Positions 16,087 through 24,513 of a DNA stretch of 64,000 bases are shown here, one piece after another. Every line of letters begins with the position of its first letter. The first letter of the stretch is position 1. The translations under genes were made by a program, and so were the position numbers. Below the pieces are notes generated by a model. That model did not search any database and was not told the origin of the DNA. It worked only from the letters and a program-made list of their open reading frames with translations. This DNA is from Blastococcus sp. URHD0036 (lineage in GTDB: Bacteria > Actinomycetota > Actinomycetes > Mycobacteriales > Geodermatophilaceae): contig NZ_JNIK01000013.1 in NCBI RefSeq assembly GCF_000701365.1, positions 416,937 to 480,936 of the forward strand, in the 5' to 3' direction.

Positions 16087-16740
16087 GTGGCGGTTGGTAC
16101 ACAGGTCGCCGTGGAGAACGAGGCGGCCGGGCGGCGGGAGCGGAAGAAGACCGCGACGCGGGCCGCGATCCGCGATGCGGCGATCCGGCTCGCTCTCCGC
16201 GACGGCGTCGAGCGGGTGACGCTGGAGCAGATCACCGCCGAGGCCGACATCGCCCTGCGCACGTTCTTCAACTACTTCTCCAGCAAGGAGGAGGCGGTCG
16301 TCGCCGGCGCCGCGGGCGACTTCCGCGCCTTCGTGGCCGAGTTCCGGGTGCGGCCGCGCAGCGAGTCGGTGCTCCGGGCGCTGCACGAGGCGGCACTCGT
16401 CGTGCTCGACCGGGCGTCGGGAGACGGGCAGGACCACATCACCGCCCTGGTGGTGATCCGCGGCGAGCGGTCCCTGGTCCCGCAGCTCCTCGCCGCCCTG
16501 GCGGCGCAGGAGTCGGCGCTCGCCGAGGCCATCGCCGAACGGGTGGACGCCGCGGAGGACGACGGCTACCCGCGACTGTGCGCCGCGATCGCTCTGGCGG
16601 GGCTGCGGGTCACGCTGGACCAGTGGCTGGAGACCGCCCGCGAGGGCGTCGTCCCCTCGCTCAGGGACCTGCGCGGCGGGCTGGAGCGGACCCTGACGGA
16701 GCTCTCGGGCGGCCTCGACCGCCCGAGCGCACCGGAGTGA
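16087..16740 (+). CDS. TetR-family transcriptional regulator
   Basis: A 217-residue regulator. The basic lead-in (RRERKKTATRAAIRDAAIRLA) and helix-turn-helix run to about residue 70 (VTLEQITAEADIALRTFFNYFSSKEEAV). The C-terminal helices form the ligand pocket and dimer face. It follows the P450 gene by 12 bases, so the cassette probably regulates itself through the twin dyads at 14674-14706. The start is uncertain: GTG 16087 is used, and GTG 16111 is in frame. A strong terminator follows immediately. Confidence 0.88.
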   Translation: MAVGTQVAVENEAAGRRERKKTATRAAIRDAAIRLALRDGVERVTLEQITAEADIALRTFFNYFSSKEEAVVAGAAGDFRAFVAEFRVRPRSESVLRALHEAALVVLDRASGDGQDHITALVVIRGERSLVPQLLAALAAQESALAEAIAERVDAAEDDGYPRLCAAIALAGLRVTLDQWLETAREGVVPSLRDLRGGLERTLTELSGGLDRPSAPE

Positions 16741-16768
16741 CCCGGGGGGCGCGTCGGCGCCCCCCGGG
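16741..16768. terminator. Bidirectional hairpin terminator
   Basis: A perfect 12-bp stem with a GTCG tetraloop begins directly after the TetR stop and precedes the stop of the convergent SDR gene. Confidence 0.85.
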
Positions 16769-16776
16769 GACCGGGA

Positions 16777-17547
16777 TCAGGCGCCGAAGCGCAGGCCGCC
16801 GTCGAGGCGGATGACGTAGCCGTTGAGGTAGTCGTTCTCGGCGATCTGGTAGGCCAGCTTCGCGTACTCCGCGGGGCGGCCCATGCGCTTGGGGTTGAGC
16901 ACCATCTTGCCGAAGGTCTCGTCGGCCTTGACCGGGTCCGGGAACGCCGGGGTCAGGAAGGTGCCGGGCGCGATGCCCATGACGCGGATGCCGGCCGGAG
17001 CGAGGTCGCGGGCCGCGGCCAGGGTCAGGGCGATGACGCCGCCCTTGGCCATCGCGTAGCTGGTCTGGCCGGGCGCGGCCTCGAAGCCGGCGATGCTCGC
17101 GGTCATGATCACGACGCCGCGCTGGTTGTCCTCGAGCGGCTCGTTGCCCTGCATCGACGCGGCCGCGCGGGACAGCACCCGGTAGGTGGCCGTGTAGTAG
17201 TACTCGGTCGTCTGGAGGAAGGCCTCCATCGGCATCGGCTTGCCGTCGCGGGAGACGATCCGCTGGGCGGCACCTCCACCGGGGCCGCCGTTGACGATGA
17301 CGGTCACGCGGAGGGTGCCGAGGGACTGGGCCTTGGCGATGGCGGCGTCGACCGACTCGTCGCTGGTGACGTCGGTGTGCACGAACACGACGTTCTCGCC
17401 CAGCTCCGCCGCGATGGCGTTGGCCTTCTCCTCGGCGACGTCGGCGATGACGACCTTGAGGCCCTCGGCCGCGTACTTGCGCACGGTCTGCTCGCCGAAC
17501 CCGCCGGCGCCGCCGACGACGAGTGCTGATGCTCCAGTGAGGTCCAA
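16777..17547 (-). CDS. Short-chain dehydrogenase/reductase
   Basis: A 256-residue classical SDR. The N-terminal cofactor motif is GGAGGFGEQTV. The catalytic region has VVIMTASIAGFEAA with the Ser and QTSYAMAKGGV with the Tyr and Lys. An NGGP segment stands at the place of the usual NNAG, which is an unusual variant. The C-terminus ends GYVIRLDGGLRFGA. The substrate is not predictable. The start is a TTG at 17547 with GGAGAG upstream; the ATG at 17598 is less likely. Upstream lies a 420-base gap holding a repeat element. Confidence 0.85.
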   Translation of the reverse strand: MDLTGASALVVGGAGGFGEQTVRKYAAEGLKVVIADVAEEKANAIAAELGENVVFVHTDVTSDESVDAAIAKAQSLGTLRVTVIVNGGPGGGAAQRIVSRDGKPMPMEAFLQTTEYYYTATYRVLSRAAASMQGNEPLEDNQRGVVIMTASIAGFEAAPGQTSYAMAKGGVIALTLAAARDLAPAGIRVMGIAPGTFLTPAFPDPVKADETFGKMVLNPKRMGRPAEYAKLAYQIAENDYLNGYVIRLDGGLRFGA

Positions 17548-17801
17548 CGGTCTCTCCGCTCTCCGGGACGCGTACCACCGACACGTCGCGCCCGGCACTG
17601 TAAGTGGCCGCGATCACGCGGCGCGACGTCCGTCCTCGATCGAGGGCCGTCCGGATGCGAGCGTGCCCGCCCCGTACGGGCGGATCGGGTGGCCCGCGGT
17701 CCGCAACGGGCTCCTCGGGCGCCGTGGCGGCCGGTCGGCGCGGGGATCCGGGTGCTTGACCGAGGCGATCCCCCGGCGGTGCGACGGGACCGTGGACACC
17801 G
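17548..17801. other. Gene-free stretch upstream of the SDR gene
   Basis: No coding frame is convincing here. Short dyads are visible (CCTCGATCGAGG near 17634 and a GCCGCG/CGCGGC pair near 17606) that could be operator sites for the SDR gene. The repeat element starting at 17802 borders it. Confidence 0.4.
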
Positions 17802-17964
17802 GGACGCGCAGGAGCCCCGCTCACCAGCCCTCCCCCGAGGCGGTGAGCGGGGCTCCTGCGTGCATCCCCCGTGTGTGTCCCCGTTCCCCCCGTGACCCGG
17901 TGACGAGAGGGACTCTGCCGCCCGTGCCGCAGGATCCGCGCACCGGTTCCGCACGATTCCCGCA
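17802..17964 (+). repeat. Intergenic repeat element, copy 1
   Basis: About 163 bp, matching 19327-19498 in the same orientation at roughly 85-90 percent by eye. It starts with a strong hairpin, then a CCGTGACCCGGTGAC direct-repeat segment, ACTCTGCCGC, and a tail rich in CCGCAC. It ends 5 bases before the stop of the reductase gene at 17970. The two copies flank the genes at 17970-19324. No transposase or target-site duplication is visible. Confidence 0.8.
17808..17859. terminator. Hairpin within repeat copy 1
   Basis: An 18-bp perfect stem (17808-17825 with 17842-17859), extendable with a G-T pair, around a C-rich loop. On the minus strand it would terminate transcripts from the reductase gene ending at 17970. 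Confidence 0.75.
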
Positions 17965-17969
17965 CGACC

Positions 17970-18659
17970 TCACATGTCGCGGTACCGCTTCGCGGCGGCC
18001 AGCTTCTCGCGGAGGATCTCGGCCGTGGCCGGTCGGCCGGGACCGGGGAACTCGGTGCCCGGGGCGAGGTAGACGCCGGCGTAGGCCGCGGTGTCACGCT
18101 GGAACCGCCAGCCCTCGGCCAGCGGGCCGACGTCGTAGGCGTCGTAGCCGATCGAGTCGAGGAACTCCGTGACGGTCCGCTTCGCCTCGGCGTCGTCGCC
18201 CGCGATCGCGATGAGGGACCGCTCGGGGTCCCCGGCGGGGCGCCCCAGCTTGCCCAGGTGCTCGAAGTAGATGTTGTTGAAGCCCTTCACCACGCGGGAC
18301 TCCGGCAGGTGCGCCTGGAGCAGTTCGCTGACCGTCGTCGACTCGTCGTCGAGCTCGGCGATGTGGCCATCGCGCTCGGGGTAGTAGTTGTTCGTGTCGA
18401 TCACGACCTTGCCGCGCAGCGGCTCGACCGGGACGTCGCGGTAGGCCTTCAGCGGCACGGTCACGACCACGAGGTCACCCGCCTCCGCGGCCTCCGCCGG
18501 GGTCGCCGCCCGCGCCCGCGGCCCGAGTTCGGCCACGAGGTCGGCGAGGGTGTCCGGCCCGCGCCGGTTGCTCAGGACGACGTCGTGGCCGGCGTCGACC
18601 GCCAGCCGCGCGAGGGTCCCGCCGATGTGTCCGCTGCCGATGAGTCCGAGAGTCGTCAT
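17970..18659 (-). CDS. NADPH-dependent F420 reductase-like protein
   Basis: A 229-residue protein with an N-terminal Rossmann motif (LGLIGSGHIGGTLARLAV) and an NADP-type phosphate contact (SNRRGPDTL). VVVTVPLKAYRDVP and IDTNNYYPERDG follow, as in NADP-binding F420 reductase and related F420-dependent NADP oxidoreductase proteins. It may shuttle hydride between NADPH and F420, which would suit the LLM-class enzyme nearby; this link is inference. The ATG at 18659 follows no strong ribosome site. Its end lies next to repeat copy 1. Confidence 0.78.
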   Translation of the reverse strand: MTTLGLIGSGHIGGTLARLAVDAGHDVVLSNRRGPDTLADLVAELGPRARAATPAEAAEAGDLVVVTVPLKAYRDVPVEPLRGKVVIDTNNYYPERDGHIAELDDESTTVSELLQAHLPESRVVKGFNNIYFEHLGKLGRPAGDPERSLIAIAGDDAEAKRTVTEFLDSIGYDAYDVGPLAEGWRFQRDTAAYAGVYLAPGTEFPGPGRPATAEILREKLAAAKRYRDM

Positions 18660-18823
18660 GCACGCGCCAAGTCCGAGGCGAGGGACCACATTCCCGCCCC
18701 GAGCGGATCCGCTCCGCCGGGTGTTGGGGGCCCGCTCGTCCGCTGTGCCCCCACCGCACTCCCGGAGGTCATCCGCCGGCCGGATTCTCGTCCTGCCGGA
18801 CAGACCCGACCCTGGAGGAAGCC

Positions 18824-19324
18824 ATGACCACGCCGAAGCAGAAGTCGCCCACCACGCCCGCGGACGGACCGCACACCGACGAGCAGGCTCCGCACACCGA
18901 CTCCGATGGGACGGCCGCGGGCCCCGAGCTGACGGAGCTCAGCCGTACGCGCGACGAGGCGGAGGACCGGGCGCGTGAGCTGCTCGCTGCCGAGGTGCTC
19001 CAGGCCACGCGCAACGGCTCCCAGGACGAGCGGGCCCGCCAGCTGGTCCTGGCCGTCCGCCGCGATCTGCTCGTGGAGCTGCGGGAGCAGGAGCAGGAGC
19101 AGGCCCGCCGTCAGCTGTCCGCGGCCGCGGACAGCAGCGAGGACGCCGTCGCGGGTCTCGTGCAGGGCGTGACGACGATCGTGCGCAGCCTCGTACCGGC
19201 CGTGCTGGTCCGGCCGCAGGAGGCCATCGAGACGACGTTCGCGCTGGCCGACCAGGGGCTGCGCGTCGCACGCCGGCTGGCCCTGGCGGTCACGCACAGC
19301 GCGCGCAGCCTCGTCACGACCTGA
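18824..19324 (+). CDS. Hypothetical helical protein, 166 aa
   Basis: No family recognised. GGAGGAAGCC leads into the ATG. The first 40 residues are disordered (Pro/Thr/Asp-rich). A long charged helix follows (EAEDRARELLAAEVLQATRN, then ARQLVLAVRRDLLVELREQE), probably a coiled coil. The C-terminal part is amphipathic (LVQGVTTIVRSLVPAVLV and GLRVARRLALAVTHSARSLV). It might be a phasin-like or membrane-surface protein, but that is a guess. Its stop is 2 bases before repeat copy 2, whose hairpin would be its terminator. Confidence 0.6.
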   Translation: MTTPKQKSPTTPADGPHTDEQAPHTDSDGTAAGPELTELSRTRDEAEDRARELLAAEVLQATRNGSQDERARQLVLAVRRDLLVELREQEQEQARRQLSAAADSSEDAVAGLVQGVTTIVRSLVPAVLVRPQEAIETTFALADQGLRVARRLALAVTHSARSLVTT

Positions 19325-19326
19325 GC

Positions 19327-19498
19327 GGACGCGCAGGAGCCCCGCTCACCGACCCTCCCCCGAGGCGGTGAGCGGGGCTCCTTCGTGCTCCCCCGTGCTC
19401 CCCCGTGCGTGTCCCCGTTCCCCCGTGACCCGGTGACAAGAGGAACTCTGCCGCTCGTGCCGCACCGTCCGCGCAGGCGTTCCGCACGATCTCCGCAA
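19327..19498 (+). repeat. Intergenic repeat element, copy 2
   Basis: About 172 bp, same orientation as copy 1. It differs mainly by a short insertion of a CTCCCCCGTG-type unit after the hairpin and scattered substitutions. It runs from the stop of the 18824 gene to 67 bases before the FAD oxidoreductase ATG. Confidence 0.8.
19335..19382. terminator. Hairpin within repeat copy 2
   Basis: A 16-bp perfect stem (19335-19350 with 19367-19382) with a 16-base C-rich loop. It begins 11 bases after the stop of the 18824 gene. Confidence 0.8.
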
Positions 19499-19565
19499 GA
19501 AGTGAGCCCACCGGTCCGCGGCGATGAGTTGTGTGCAATCCATCCCGGATGGGCACCTCGGTGGC

Positions 19566-20747
19566 ATGGCGCAGCCCGAGGTACTCATCGTCGGCGGGGG
19601 CAACGCCGGCATCTCCCTGGCAGCGAGACTGCTGCGCGACGGCTTCTCCGGCGTGACGGTCGTGGCCCCGCAACCGCTGCACCGGTACAAGCCACTGCTC
19701 AACTACGTGGGCGGCGGCGAGGCCACGATGGCCGACCTCGAGCGCCCCATGGCCGACGTCGTCCCCGACGGCTGCACCTGGATCCGGGACGCCGTCGCGG
19801 CGGTCGACCCCGACGCATCGACCGTCCGCACCCGGCTCGGGCGCACCCTGCGCTACTCGACGCTCGTGCTCTGCCCCGGGCTGGAGGAGGACTGGACGGC
19901 CACCCCGGGTCTGCAGGAGGCCTACGCCGACGGGTGGGCGGCCTCCACGTACGTACCGGGCAGCACGCCCCAGGTGTGGCCACGGCTGAGGTCGCTGCGT
20001 CGCGGTTCCGTCGTCTTCACGGTGCCGCCGGAGCCGGCGTCGTGCGGGCCGACGGCGCTCAAGCCGCTGTTCCTGGCGTGTGACCACTGGCGGCGGGCCG
20101 GCGTCCTGGCCGACCTGGAGGTGCGACTGCTCCTCCCCGAGGCGACGCCGACCGGGCTCCCCCAGGCCGACGACGTCCTCGAGCGCGCCCTCGCCGACTA
20201 CGGCGTCGAGGTGCTGCGGCAGTCGCGGATCGAGCGCGTGGACGCCGACCTGCACTCCCTCACGGTCGGCTCCTCGACCGGAGCGCGGGTGCTCGACGAC
20301 GTCGCCTTCGCCCACGCCGTCCCGCACTACCGGGCGCCGTCCTGGATCGCCGGCAGCGGCCTGGCCGACCCGGCGACGGGGCTCGTGGACACCGATACGG
20401 AGACCCTGCGTTCCCGCCGGCACGGCTCGATCTGGGCGATCGGCGACGCCGCGGGGGTGACCCCCCGCCCGTCCGGTGGCGCACTGCGCAAGCAGGTCGC
20501 CGTCCTGAGCGCCAACCTGCGAGCGGCGCGGGACGGCGGCGCGCTCCAGCGCTACGACGGCTACACGGTCGTGCCGATCACCGTCGGCCGGCACACGCTG
20601 ACGCTGACCGAGGTCGACCGTGACGGCCGGCCGAGCCCCTCCGTGCCGTTCGTCGACCCGACCAAGCCCCGGCGCGCCACGTGGTGGTTCGACCGGTACG
20701 CCCTTCCGCAGGTCTACTGGCGGAGGATCCTCCGCGGCCGGGTCTGA
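19566..20747 (+). CDS. FAD-dependent NAD(P)/quinone oxidoreductase (SQR-like)
   Basis: A 393-residue flavoprotein. The N-terminal FAD motif is VLIVGGGNAGISLAARLL. PASCGPTALKPLFLACDHW matches the position of the Cys-containing CAGAPQK loop in sulfide:quinone oxidoreductases. The C-terminal FAD contact is SIWAIGDAAGVTPRPSGGALRKQ. This puts it in the SQR/NDH-2 group, with substrate uncertain; the second SQR Cys is not obvious. ATG 19566 is used, since an in-frame ATG at 19524 lacks a better site. Confidence 0.82.
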   Translation: MAQPEVLIVGGGNAGISLAARLLRDGFSGVTVVAPQPLHRYKPLLNYVGGGEATMADLERPMADVVPDGCTWIRDAVAAVDPDASTVRTRLGRTLRYSTLVLCPGLEEDWTATPGLQEAYADGWAASTYVPGSTPQVWPRLRSLRRGSVVFTVPPEPASCGPTALKPLFLACDHWRRAGVLADLEVRLLLPEATPTGLPQADDVLERALADYGVEVLRQSRIERVDADLHSLTVGSSTGARVLDDVAFAHAVPHYRAPSWIAGSGLADPATGLVDTDTETLRSRRHGSIWAIGDAAGVTPRPSGGALRKQVAVLSANLRAARDGGALQRYDGYTVVPITVGRHTLTLTEVDRDGRPSPSVPFVDPTKPRRATWWFDRYALPQVYWRRILRGRV

Positions 20748-20819
20748 CCCCCGGGAGCGATGAGTTCCCGCGACGGCGCGGTCATACCCCTGACCGCACC
20801 CGCGCGAGAGGACCCCGAC

Positions 20820-21389
20820 ATGGACGCCGAGCAGTCCCCGGCCGACGAGTACCGCGAGATCGCCGACCGCTTCACCCGGCTCGTCGAGGGGGTTACGGAC
20901 GCCGCGACCTGGGACCGGCCCGCCCCCGTCGACGGCTGGACCGCCCGCGACGTCGTCCGGCATCTGGTCGAGTGGTTCCCGGCCTTCCTGCACGGCGGCG
21001 CGGGGATCGAGCTGCCCGCCGGGCCGTCGGTGGACGACGACCCCGTCGCCGCGTGGACGACGTTCAGCACGGGCGTGCAGGAGTTGCTCGACGACCCGGC
21101 GTCCGCCGAACTCGTGCTGAGCAACCCGCACATCGGCGACATCCCGCTGCCGCAGGCGGTGTCGCAGTTCTTCACCGCCGACGTCTTCATGCACACCTGG
21201 GACCTCGCCCGCGCCACCGGACAGGACGAGACCCTCGACGCCGCACGCTGCGCCGTGATGTTCGCGGGCATGGAGCCCCTGGACGAGATGCTGCGCGCGA
21301 GCGGTCAGTACGGCCCGCGGGTTCCGGTGCCCGAGGACGCCGACCCGCAGACCAAGCTGCTGGCGTTCATCGGCCGCGACCCGCGCTGA
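20820..21389 (+). CDS. DinB/maleylpyruvate isomerase-like protein (TIGR03086 type)
   Basis: A 189-residue four-helix DinB-fold protein. The metal-site pattern is VRHLVEWFPAFL with the later TADVFMHTWDLARATGQDE. These His residues are typical of actinobacterial mycothiol-dependent maleylpyruvate isomerase-like proteins. It may act in mycothiol-linked detoxification; the substrate is unknown. GAGAGGA lies 8 bases before the ATG at 20820. It is 72 bases behind the FAD oxidoreductase and may share its transcript. Confidence 0.8.
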   Translation: MDAEQSPADEYREIADRFTRLVEGVTDAATWDRPAPVDGWTARDVVRHLVEWFPAFLHGGAGIELPAGPSVDDDPVAAWTTFSTGVQELLDDPASAELVLSNPHIGDIPLPQAVSQFFTADVFMHTWDLARATGQDETLDAARCAVMFAGMEPLDEMLRASGQYGPRVPVPEDADPQTKLLAFIGRDPR

Positions 21390-21401
21390 CCGGCACCGAG
21401 G

Positions 21402-22004
21402 TCAGGGCGCGCCCTCGCGCAGCTCCACCCACAGGCCCTCGGCCTCGGCGGTGACCTCGTCGCCGTCGTACAGGGCGCCGCGCAGGAACCGCTTGCGGCC
21501 CTCCTCCCGCTCGAAGGCCGCCTCGATCCGCAGCCGTCGGCCGACCGGCGTGATCCGGCGGAAGTCGACTCGGAGGTAGGCCGTCCGGCAGCGCGGGCGG
21601 TCGGTGCTGGCCAGCCGGCCGAGCACCTCGTCGAACACCAGCGGCAGCACGCCGCCGTGCACCGCCCCGTTGGCGCCGAGGTAGTGGTTCGTGAACGTGA
21701 CGGCGGCGGAGAACGACTCGTGGTCGACCCGCACGTCGGCCAGCAGCGGACTGAGCACCCGGCTCCCCGACGAGCGCCGGAGGTCGCTCCAGTCGTGGGG
21801 CGCGTCCGGCCGCATCGCGTACGACTCGAGCAGGGCGGCCGCCTGCTCGAGGTGGGCCGACACCTGCGCGAGGACCTCGGGCGGCGCCTCGGTGCCGACG
21901 ACGGAGTCCTGGATGCGGCGGACGGCGCCGGTCAGCCGCGCGAGCTCCGGCTCGGGCGGCTCCTCGGTCAGGCCGAGACTGCGCAGGCCCCCGTCACCGG
22001 GCAC
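21402..22004 (-). CDS. PaaI-type hotdog thioesterase family protein
   Basis: A 200-residue protein. The C-terminal half is a hotdog domain: FTNHYLGANGAVHGGVLPLVFDEVLGRLA contains the N-x-G-x-VHGG motif typical of PaaI-like acyl-CoA thioesterases. The N-terminal half is helical (LARLTGAVRRIQDSVVGTE). The thioester is unknown. The GTG start at 22004 overlaps the last 11 bases of the HU gene read in the same direction, which suggests one transcript. Confidence 0.8.
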   Translation of the reverse strand: MPGDGGLRSLGLTEEPPEPELARLTGAVRRIQDSVVGTEAPPEVLAQVSAHLEQAAALLESYAMRPDAPHDWSDLRRSSGSRVLSPLLADVRVDHESFSAAVTFTNHYLGANGAVHGGVLPLVFDEVLGRLASTDRPRCRTAYLRVDFRRITPVGRRLRIEAAFEREEGRKRFLRGALYDGDEVTAEAEGLWVELREGAP

Positions 22005-22482
22005 TGCGAATGTCCTTGGCCGCCTTCTTGCCGGCCTTCTCCTTCTTGTCCTTGCCCTTCCCGGCCTTGGACTCCGCCGCGACGGACTTCCCCGCGGCCT
22101 GCTGCTTGCGGGCCTTCTTGCCGCCCTTCGCGGCGCCGTCGTCCGGGACCTCGGCGACCTCGGCGGGCGACGGGGAGACTGCCGCCCGCGAGCCGTTTCC
22201 ACTCACGGCCTCGGTCAGCAGCGTCCGGAACCCGGTGCCGGCGCGGAACACCGGCACCACCGACGCACCCACCTGCACCGCCTCGCCGGTCCGCGGGTTC
22301 CGGGCCGTGCGGGCCGCCCGCTCGCGGCGCTCGAAGGTGCCGAAGCCGGTCAAGGACACGCGCTCCCCGCGGGCGACGCTGCCCTCGATCTCCTCCAGGA
22401 CCCCGTTGACGGCAGCCACGGCCGCGGTCCGGTCGCCGCTGAGCCGCTCGGTCATCCGAACGATGAGATCGGTCTTGTTCAC
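21994..22482 (-). CDS. HU-family nucleoid protein with lysine-rich tail
   Basis: A 162-residue HU. Residues 1-90 form the HU fold: NKTDLIVRMTERLSGDR, VSLTGFGTFERRERAARTARNPRTGEAVQ and a VPVFRAGTGFR beta-arm region. The remaining 70 residues are Lys/Ala-rich (GGKKARKQQAAGKSVAAESK), resembling the tail of mycobacterial HupB but without clear PAKK repeats. It compacts DNA. The GTG start has GGAGA upstream. It overlaps the thioesterase gene by 11 bases and may be co-expressed with it. Confidence 0.92.
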   Translation of the reverse strand: MNKTDLIVRMTERLSGDRTAAVAAVNGVLEEIEGSVARGERVSLTGFGTFERRERAARTARNPRTGEAVQVGASVVPVFRAGTGFRTLLTEAVSGNGSRAAVSPSPAEVAEVPDDGAAKGGKKARKQQAAGKSVAAESKAGKGKDKKEKAGKKAAKDIRSAR

Positions 22483-22679
22483 GGGCGGTCTCCTCGCGTC
22501 GCACGTCTGCGCACTCCGCGCAGCCGAGCCACAGACTGCCCCAACCACGCTGGTCAGTGCCACGCCCGGTTCGCCTGCGCCGCGAGACGCGGGAGGTCGC
22601 CGGATACGCCCGGCGCACCCCGACCGCACCGCATACTCCACCGGCTGCAGTCGAGTGGTCCGACGGGACCGGGAACGGG

Positions 22680-24503
22680 GTGTCCGTGGAGCGCAGAGGA
22701 GCGGCTCTCGCCGCCGCCGCGGTGGCGGGGGTGGCGATCATCGTCGCCGCCCGGCTGGTGACGGGCGGCGACGACGACTCCCCCGCCCCCGACAGCGCAC
22801 CGGTGACAGCGCGGGACGGGTGCGAGCTGTTGACCGTGGCCGCCTCGTCGGAGAAGGGCCCGCTGCTCAGCCGCCTCGCCGACGACTACAACGGCCTGGG
22901 CCGCGGAGACGACAGCACCTGCGTGACCGTCCGGGTGGAGACCGCCGCCTCCGGCGACATGGAGGCCGCGCTCGTCGACGGGTGGGACGACTCGCGGGTG
23001 GCCGCCGGCATCGAACGACCGGACGTCTGGACACCGGCGTCGTCGACCTGGCTGAACCTGCTGCGCTACGAGCAGGCGAGTGCCGACAACCCGATCACCG
23101 TGCCTGACTCCCCGGTGCAGATCACCGCCACGCCACTCGTGCTCGCCATGCCGCAGCCGATGGCGGAGGCGATGGGCTGGCCGGAGACGCCCGTCGGCTG
23201 GTCCGACGTCCTCGCCCTCGCCGCAGACCCGGCCGGCTGGGGATCGCTCGGGCACCCCGAGTGGGGGAGCTTCACGCTCGGCAAGACCAACCCGTACATC
23301 TCCACGTCGGGCCTGGCCGCCACCGTCGGTCAGCTGGCCGCGGCGACCGGGAAGTCCTCGGACCTCACCTCGGCTGACGTCGCCGATCCCGCAGTGCAGC
23401 AGCGACTGGGTGCGCTCGAACAGGCCGTCGTGCACTACGGCGACACGACCCTGACCTTCCTGGCCAACCTGCTCGACGCCGACCGGCGCGGCCGCGGCTT
23501 GTCCTACATCTCGGCGGTCGCGGTCGAGGAGAAGTCGGTCTTCGACTACAACGCCGGTAACCCCAGCGGTGACCCGGCCACGCTGGCCGACGCGACCCCG
23601 CCGGACGTGCCGCTGGTGGCCGTGTACCCGGAGGAGGGAACGCTCTACAGCGACAACCCCTTCGCCGTCCTCGACGCCGACTGGGTGACCGAGCAGCAGC
23701 GCGCCGGTGCTGCGGACTTCGCCGACTGGCTGCGGGAGGACGCCCAGCAGGCCGAGTTCGGCGACGCCGGTTTCCGCTCCCTGGACGGGCAGCCGCCGTC
23801 GTCCCTGCTCGACGCCGGGACGACGACCGCGCCGTCGCCCGAGCAGCGAGCGTTGACGATCCCGTCGGGCCAGGTGCTCGACGAGGTCCGCAGCGTCTGG
23901 GACGACCAGCGCAAGCGGGCCCGCGTCATGCTGCTGATCGACGTCTCCGGCAGCATGGACGAGCCCGCCAACGGCGCCTCGGGCGAGAGCAAGATGGAGT
24001 TGGCCAAGCGCGCGGCGCGCGACAGCCTGCCCCAGCTCACCGACACGGACGAGGTCGGACTGACCATCTTCACCACCGACCTGGCGGGCGGCCGCAACCA
24101 CCAGGAACTGGTGCCGGTCGGCCCACTGGGGGCCAACCGCCAGCAGCTCGACGCCGCCATCGCAGCGTTGCAGCCGCAGAACGGCACCCCGCTCTACGAG
24201 GCGACGCAGGCCATGTTCGACACGATGGGCGACGTGGCCGACGACCAGCACATCACCGGAGTCGTCCTGCTCAGCGACGGTCAAAACGAGTACGACGGCG
24301 GCATCTCCCAGGAGGATCTGCTCGATCACCTGGAGAGCCGGGCCAGCGAGAACCACGTCCGGGTGTTCACCGTCGCCTACGGCAGCTCGGCGGACCTGGA
24401 CACGCTGACGAGCATCGCGACGGCCACCCGGGCCAAGGCCTACGACGCGCGGGATGCGACGAACATCGGCCGGGTGTTCACCGCGATCCTGAGCAACTTC
24501 TAG
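22680..24503 (+). CDS. Exported solute-binding-like/VWA fusion protein
   Basis: A 607-residue protein. Residues 5-27 are a hydrophobic signal or anchor. Residues about 45-390 resemble an extracellular solute-binding domain (VAASSEKGPLLSRLADDYNG, later MPQPMAEAMGWPETPVGW). Residues about 410-607 are a VWA domain with the MIDAS motif LLIDVSGSMDE, a later NGTPLYEAT Thr and LLSDGQNEYDG. VWA domains bind metal and protein partners. The start is GTG 22680 or 22686. The next gene begins 10 bases after the stop. Confidence 0.85.
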   Translation: MSVERRGAALAAAAVAGVAIIVAARLVTGGDDDSPAPDSAPVTARDGCELLTVAASSEKGPLLSRLADDYNGLGRGDDSTCVTVRVETAASGDMEAALVDGWDDSRVAAGIERPDVWTPASSTWLNLLRYEQASADNPITVPDSPVQITATPLVLAMPQPMAEAMGWPETPVGWSDVLALAADPAGWGSLGHPEWGSFTLGKTNPYISTSGLAATVGQLAAATGKSSDLTSADVADPAVQQRLGALEQAVVHYGDTTLTFLANLLDADRRGRGLSYISAVAVEEKSVFDYNAGNPSGDPATLADATPPDVPLVAVYPEEGTLYSDNPFAVLDADWVTEQQRAGAADFADWLREDAQQAEFGDAGFRSLDGQPPSSLLDAGTTTAPSPEQRALTIPSGQVLDEVRSVWDDQRKRARVMLLIDVSGSMDEPANGASGESKMELAKRAARDSLPQLTDTDEVGLTIFTTDLAGGRNHQELVPVGPLGANRQQLDAAIAALQPQNGTPLYEATQAMFDTMGDVADDQHITGVVLLSDGQNEYDGGISQEDLLDHLESRASENHVRVFTVAYGSSADLDTLTSIATATRAKAYDARDATNIGRVFTAILSNF

Positions 24504-24513
24504 GCGGGCGTCG

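Noticed and set aside
17802..19498. The duplicated element as a c-di-AMP (ydaO-type) riboswitch
   Set aside because: Some GGGG/CAC segments are reminiscent, but the conserved core could not be matched, and the element does not precede a cell-wall gene in sense orientation.
22000..22010. Overlap of the HU and thioesterase genes as a sign of a wrong start
   Set aside because: An overlap of 11 bases between co-directional genes is ordinary, and both frames look real; the thioesterase start may still be a little downstream.
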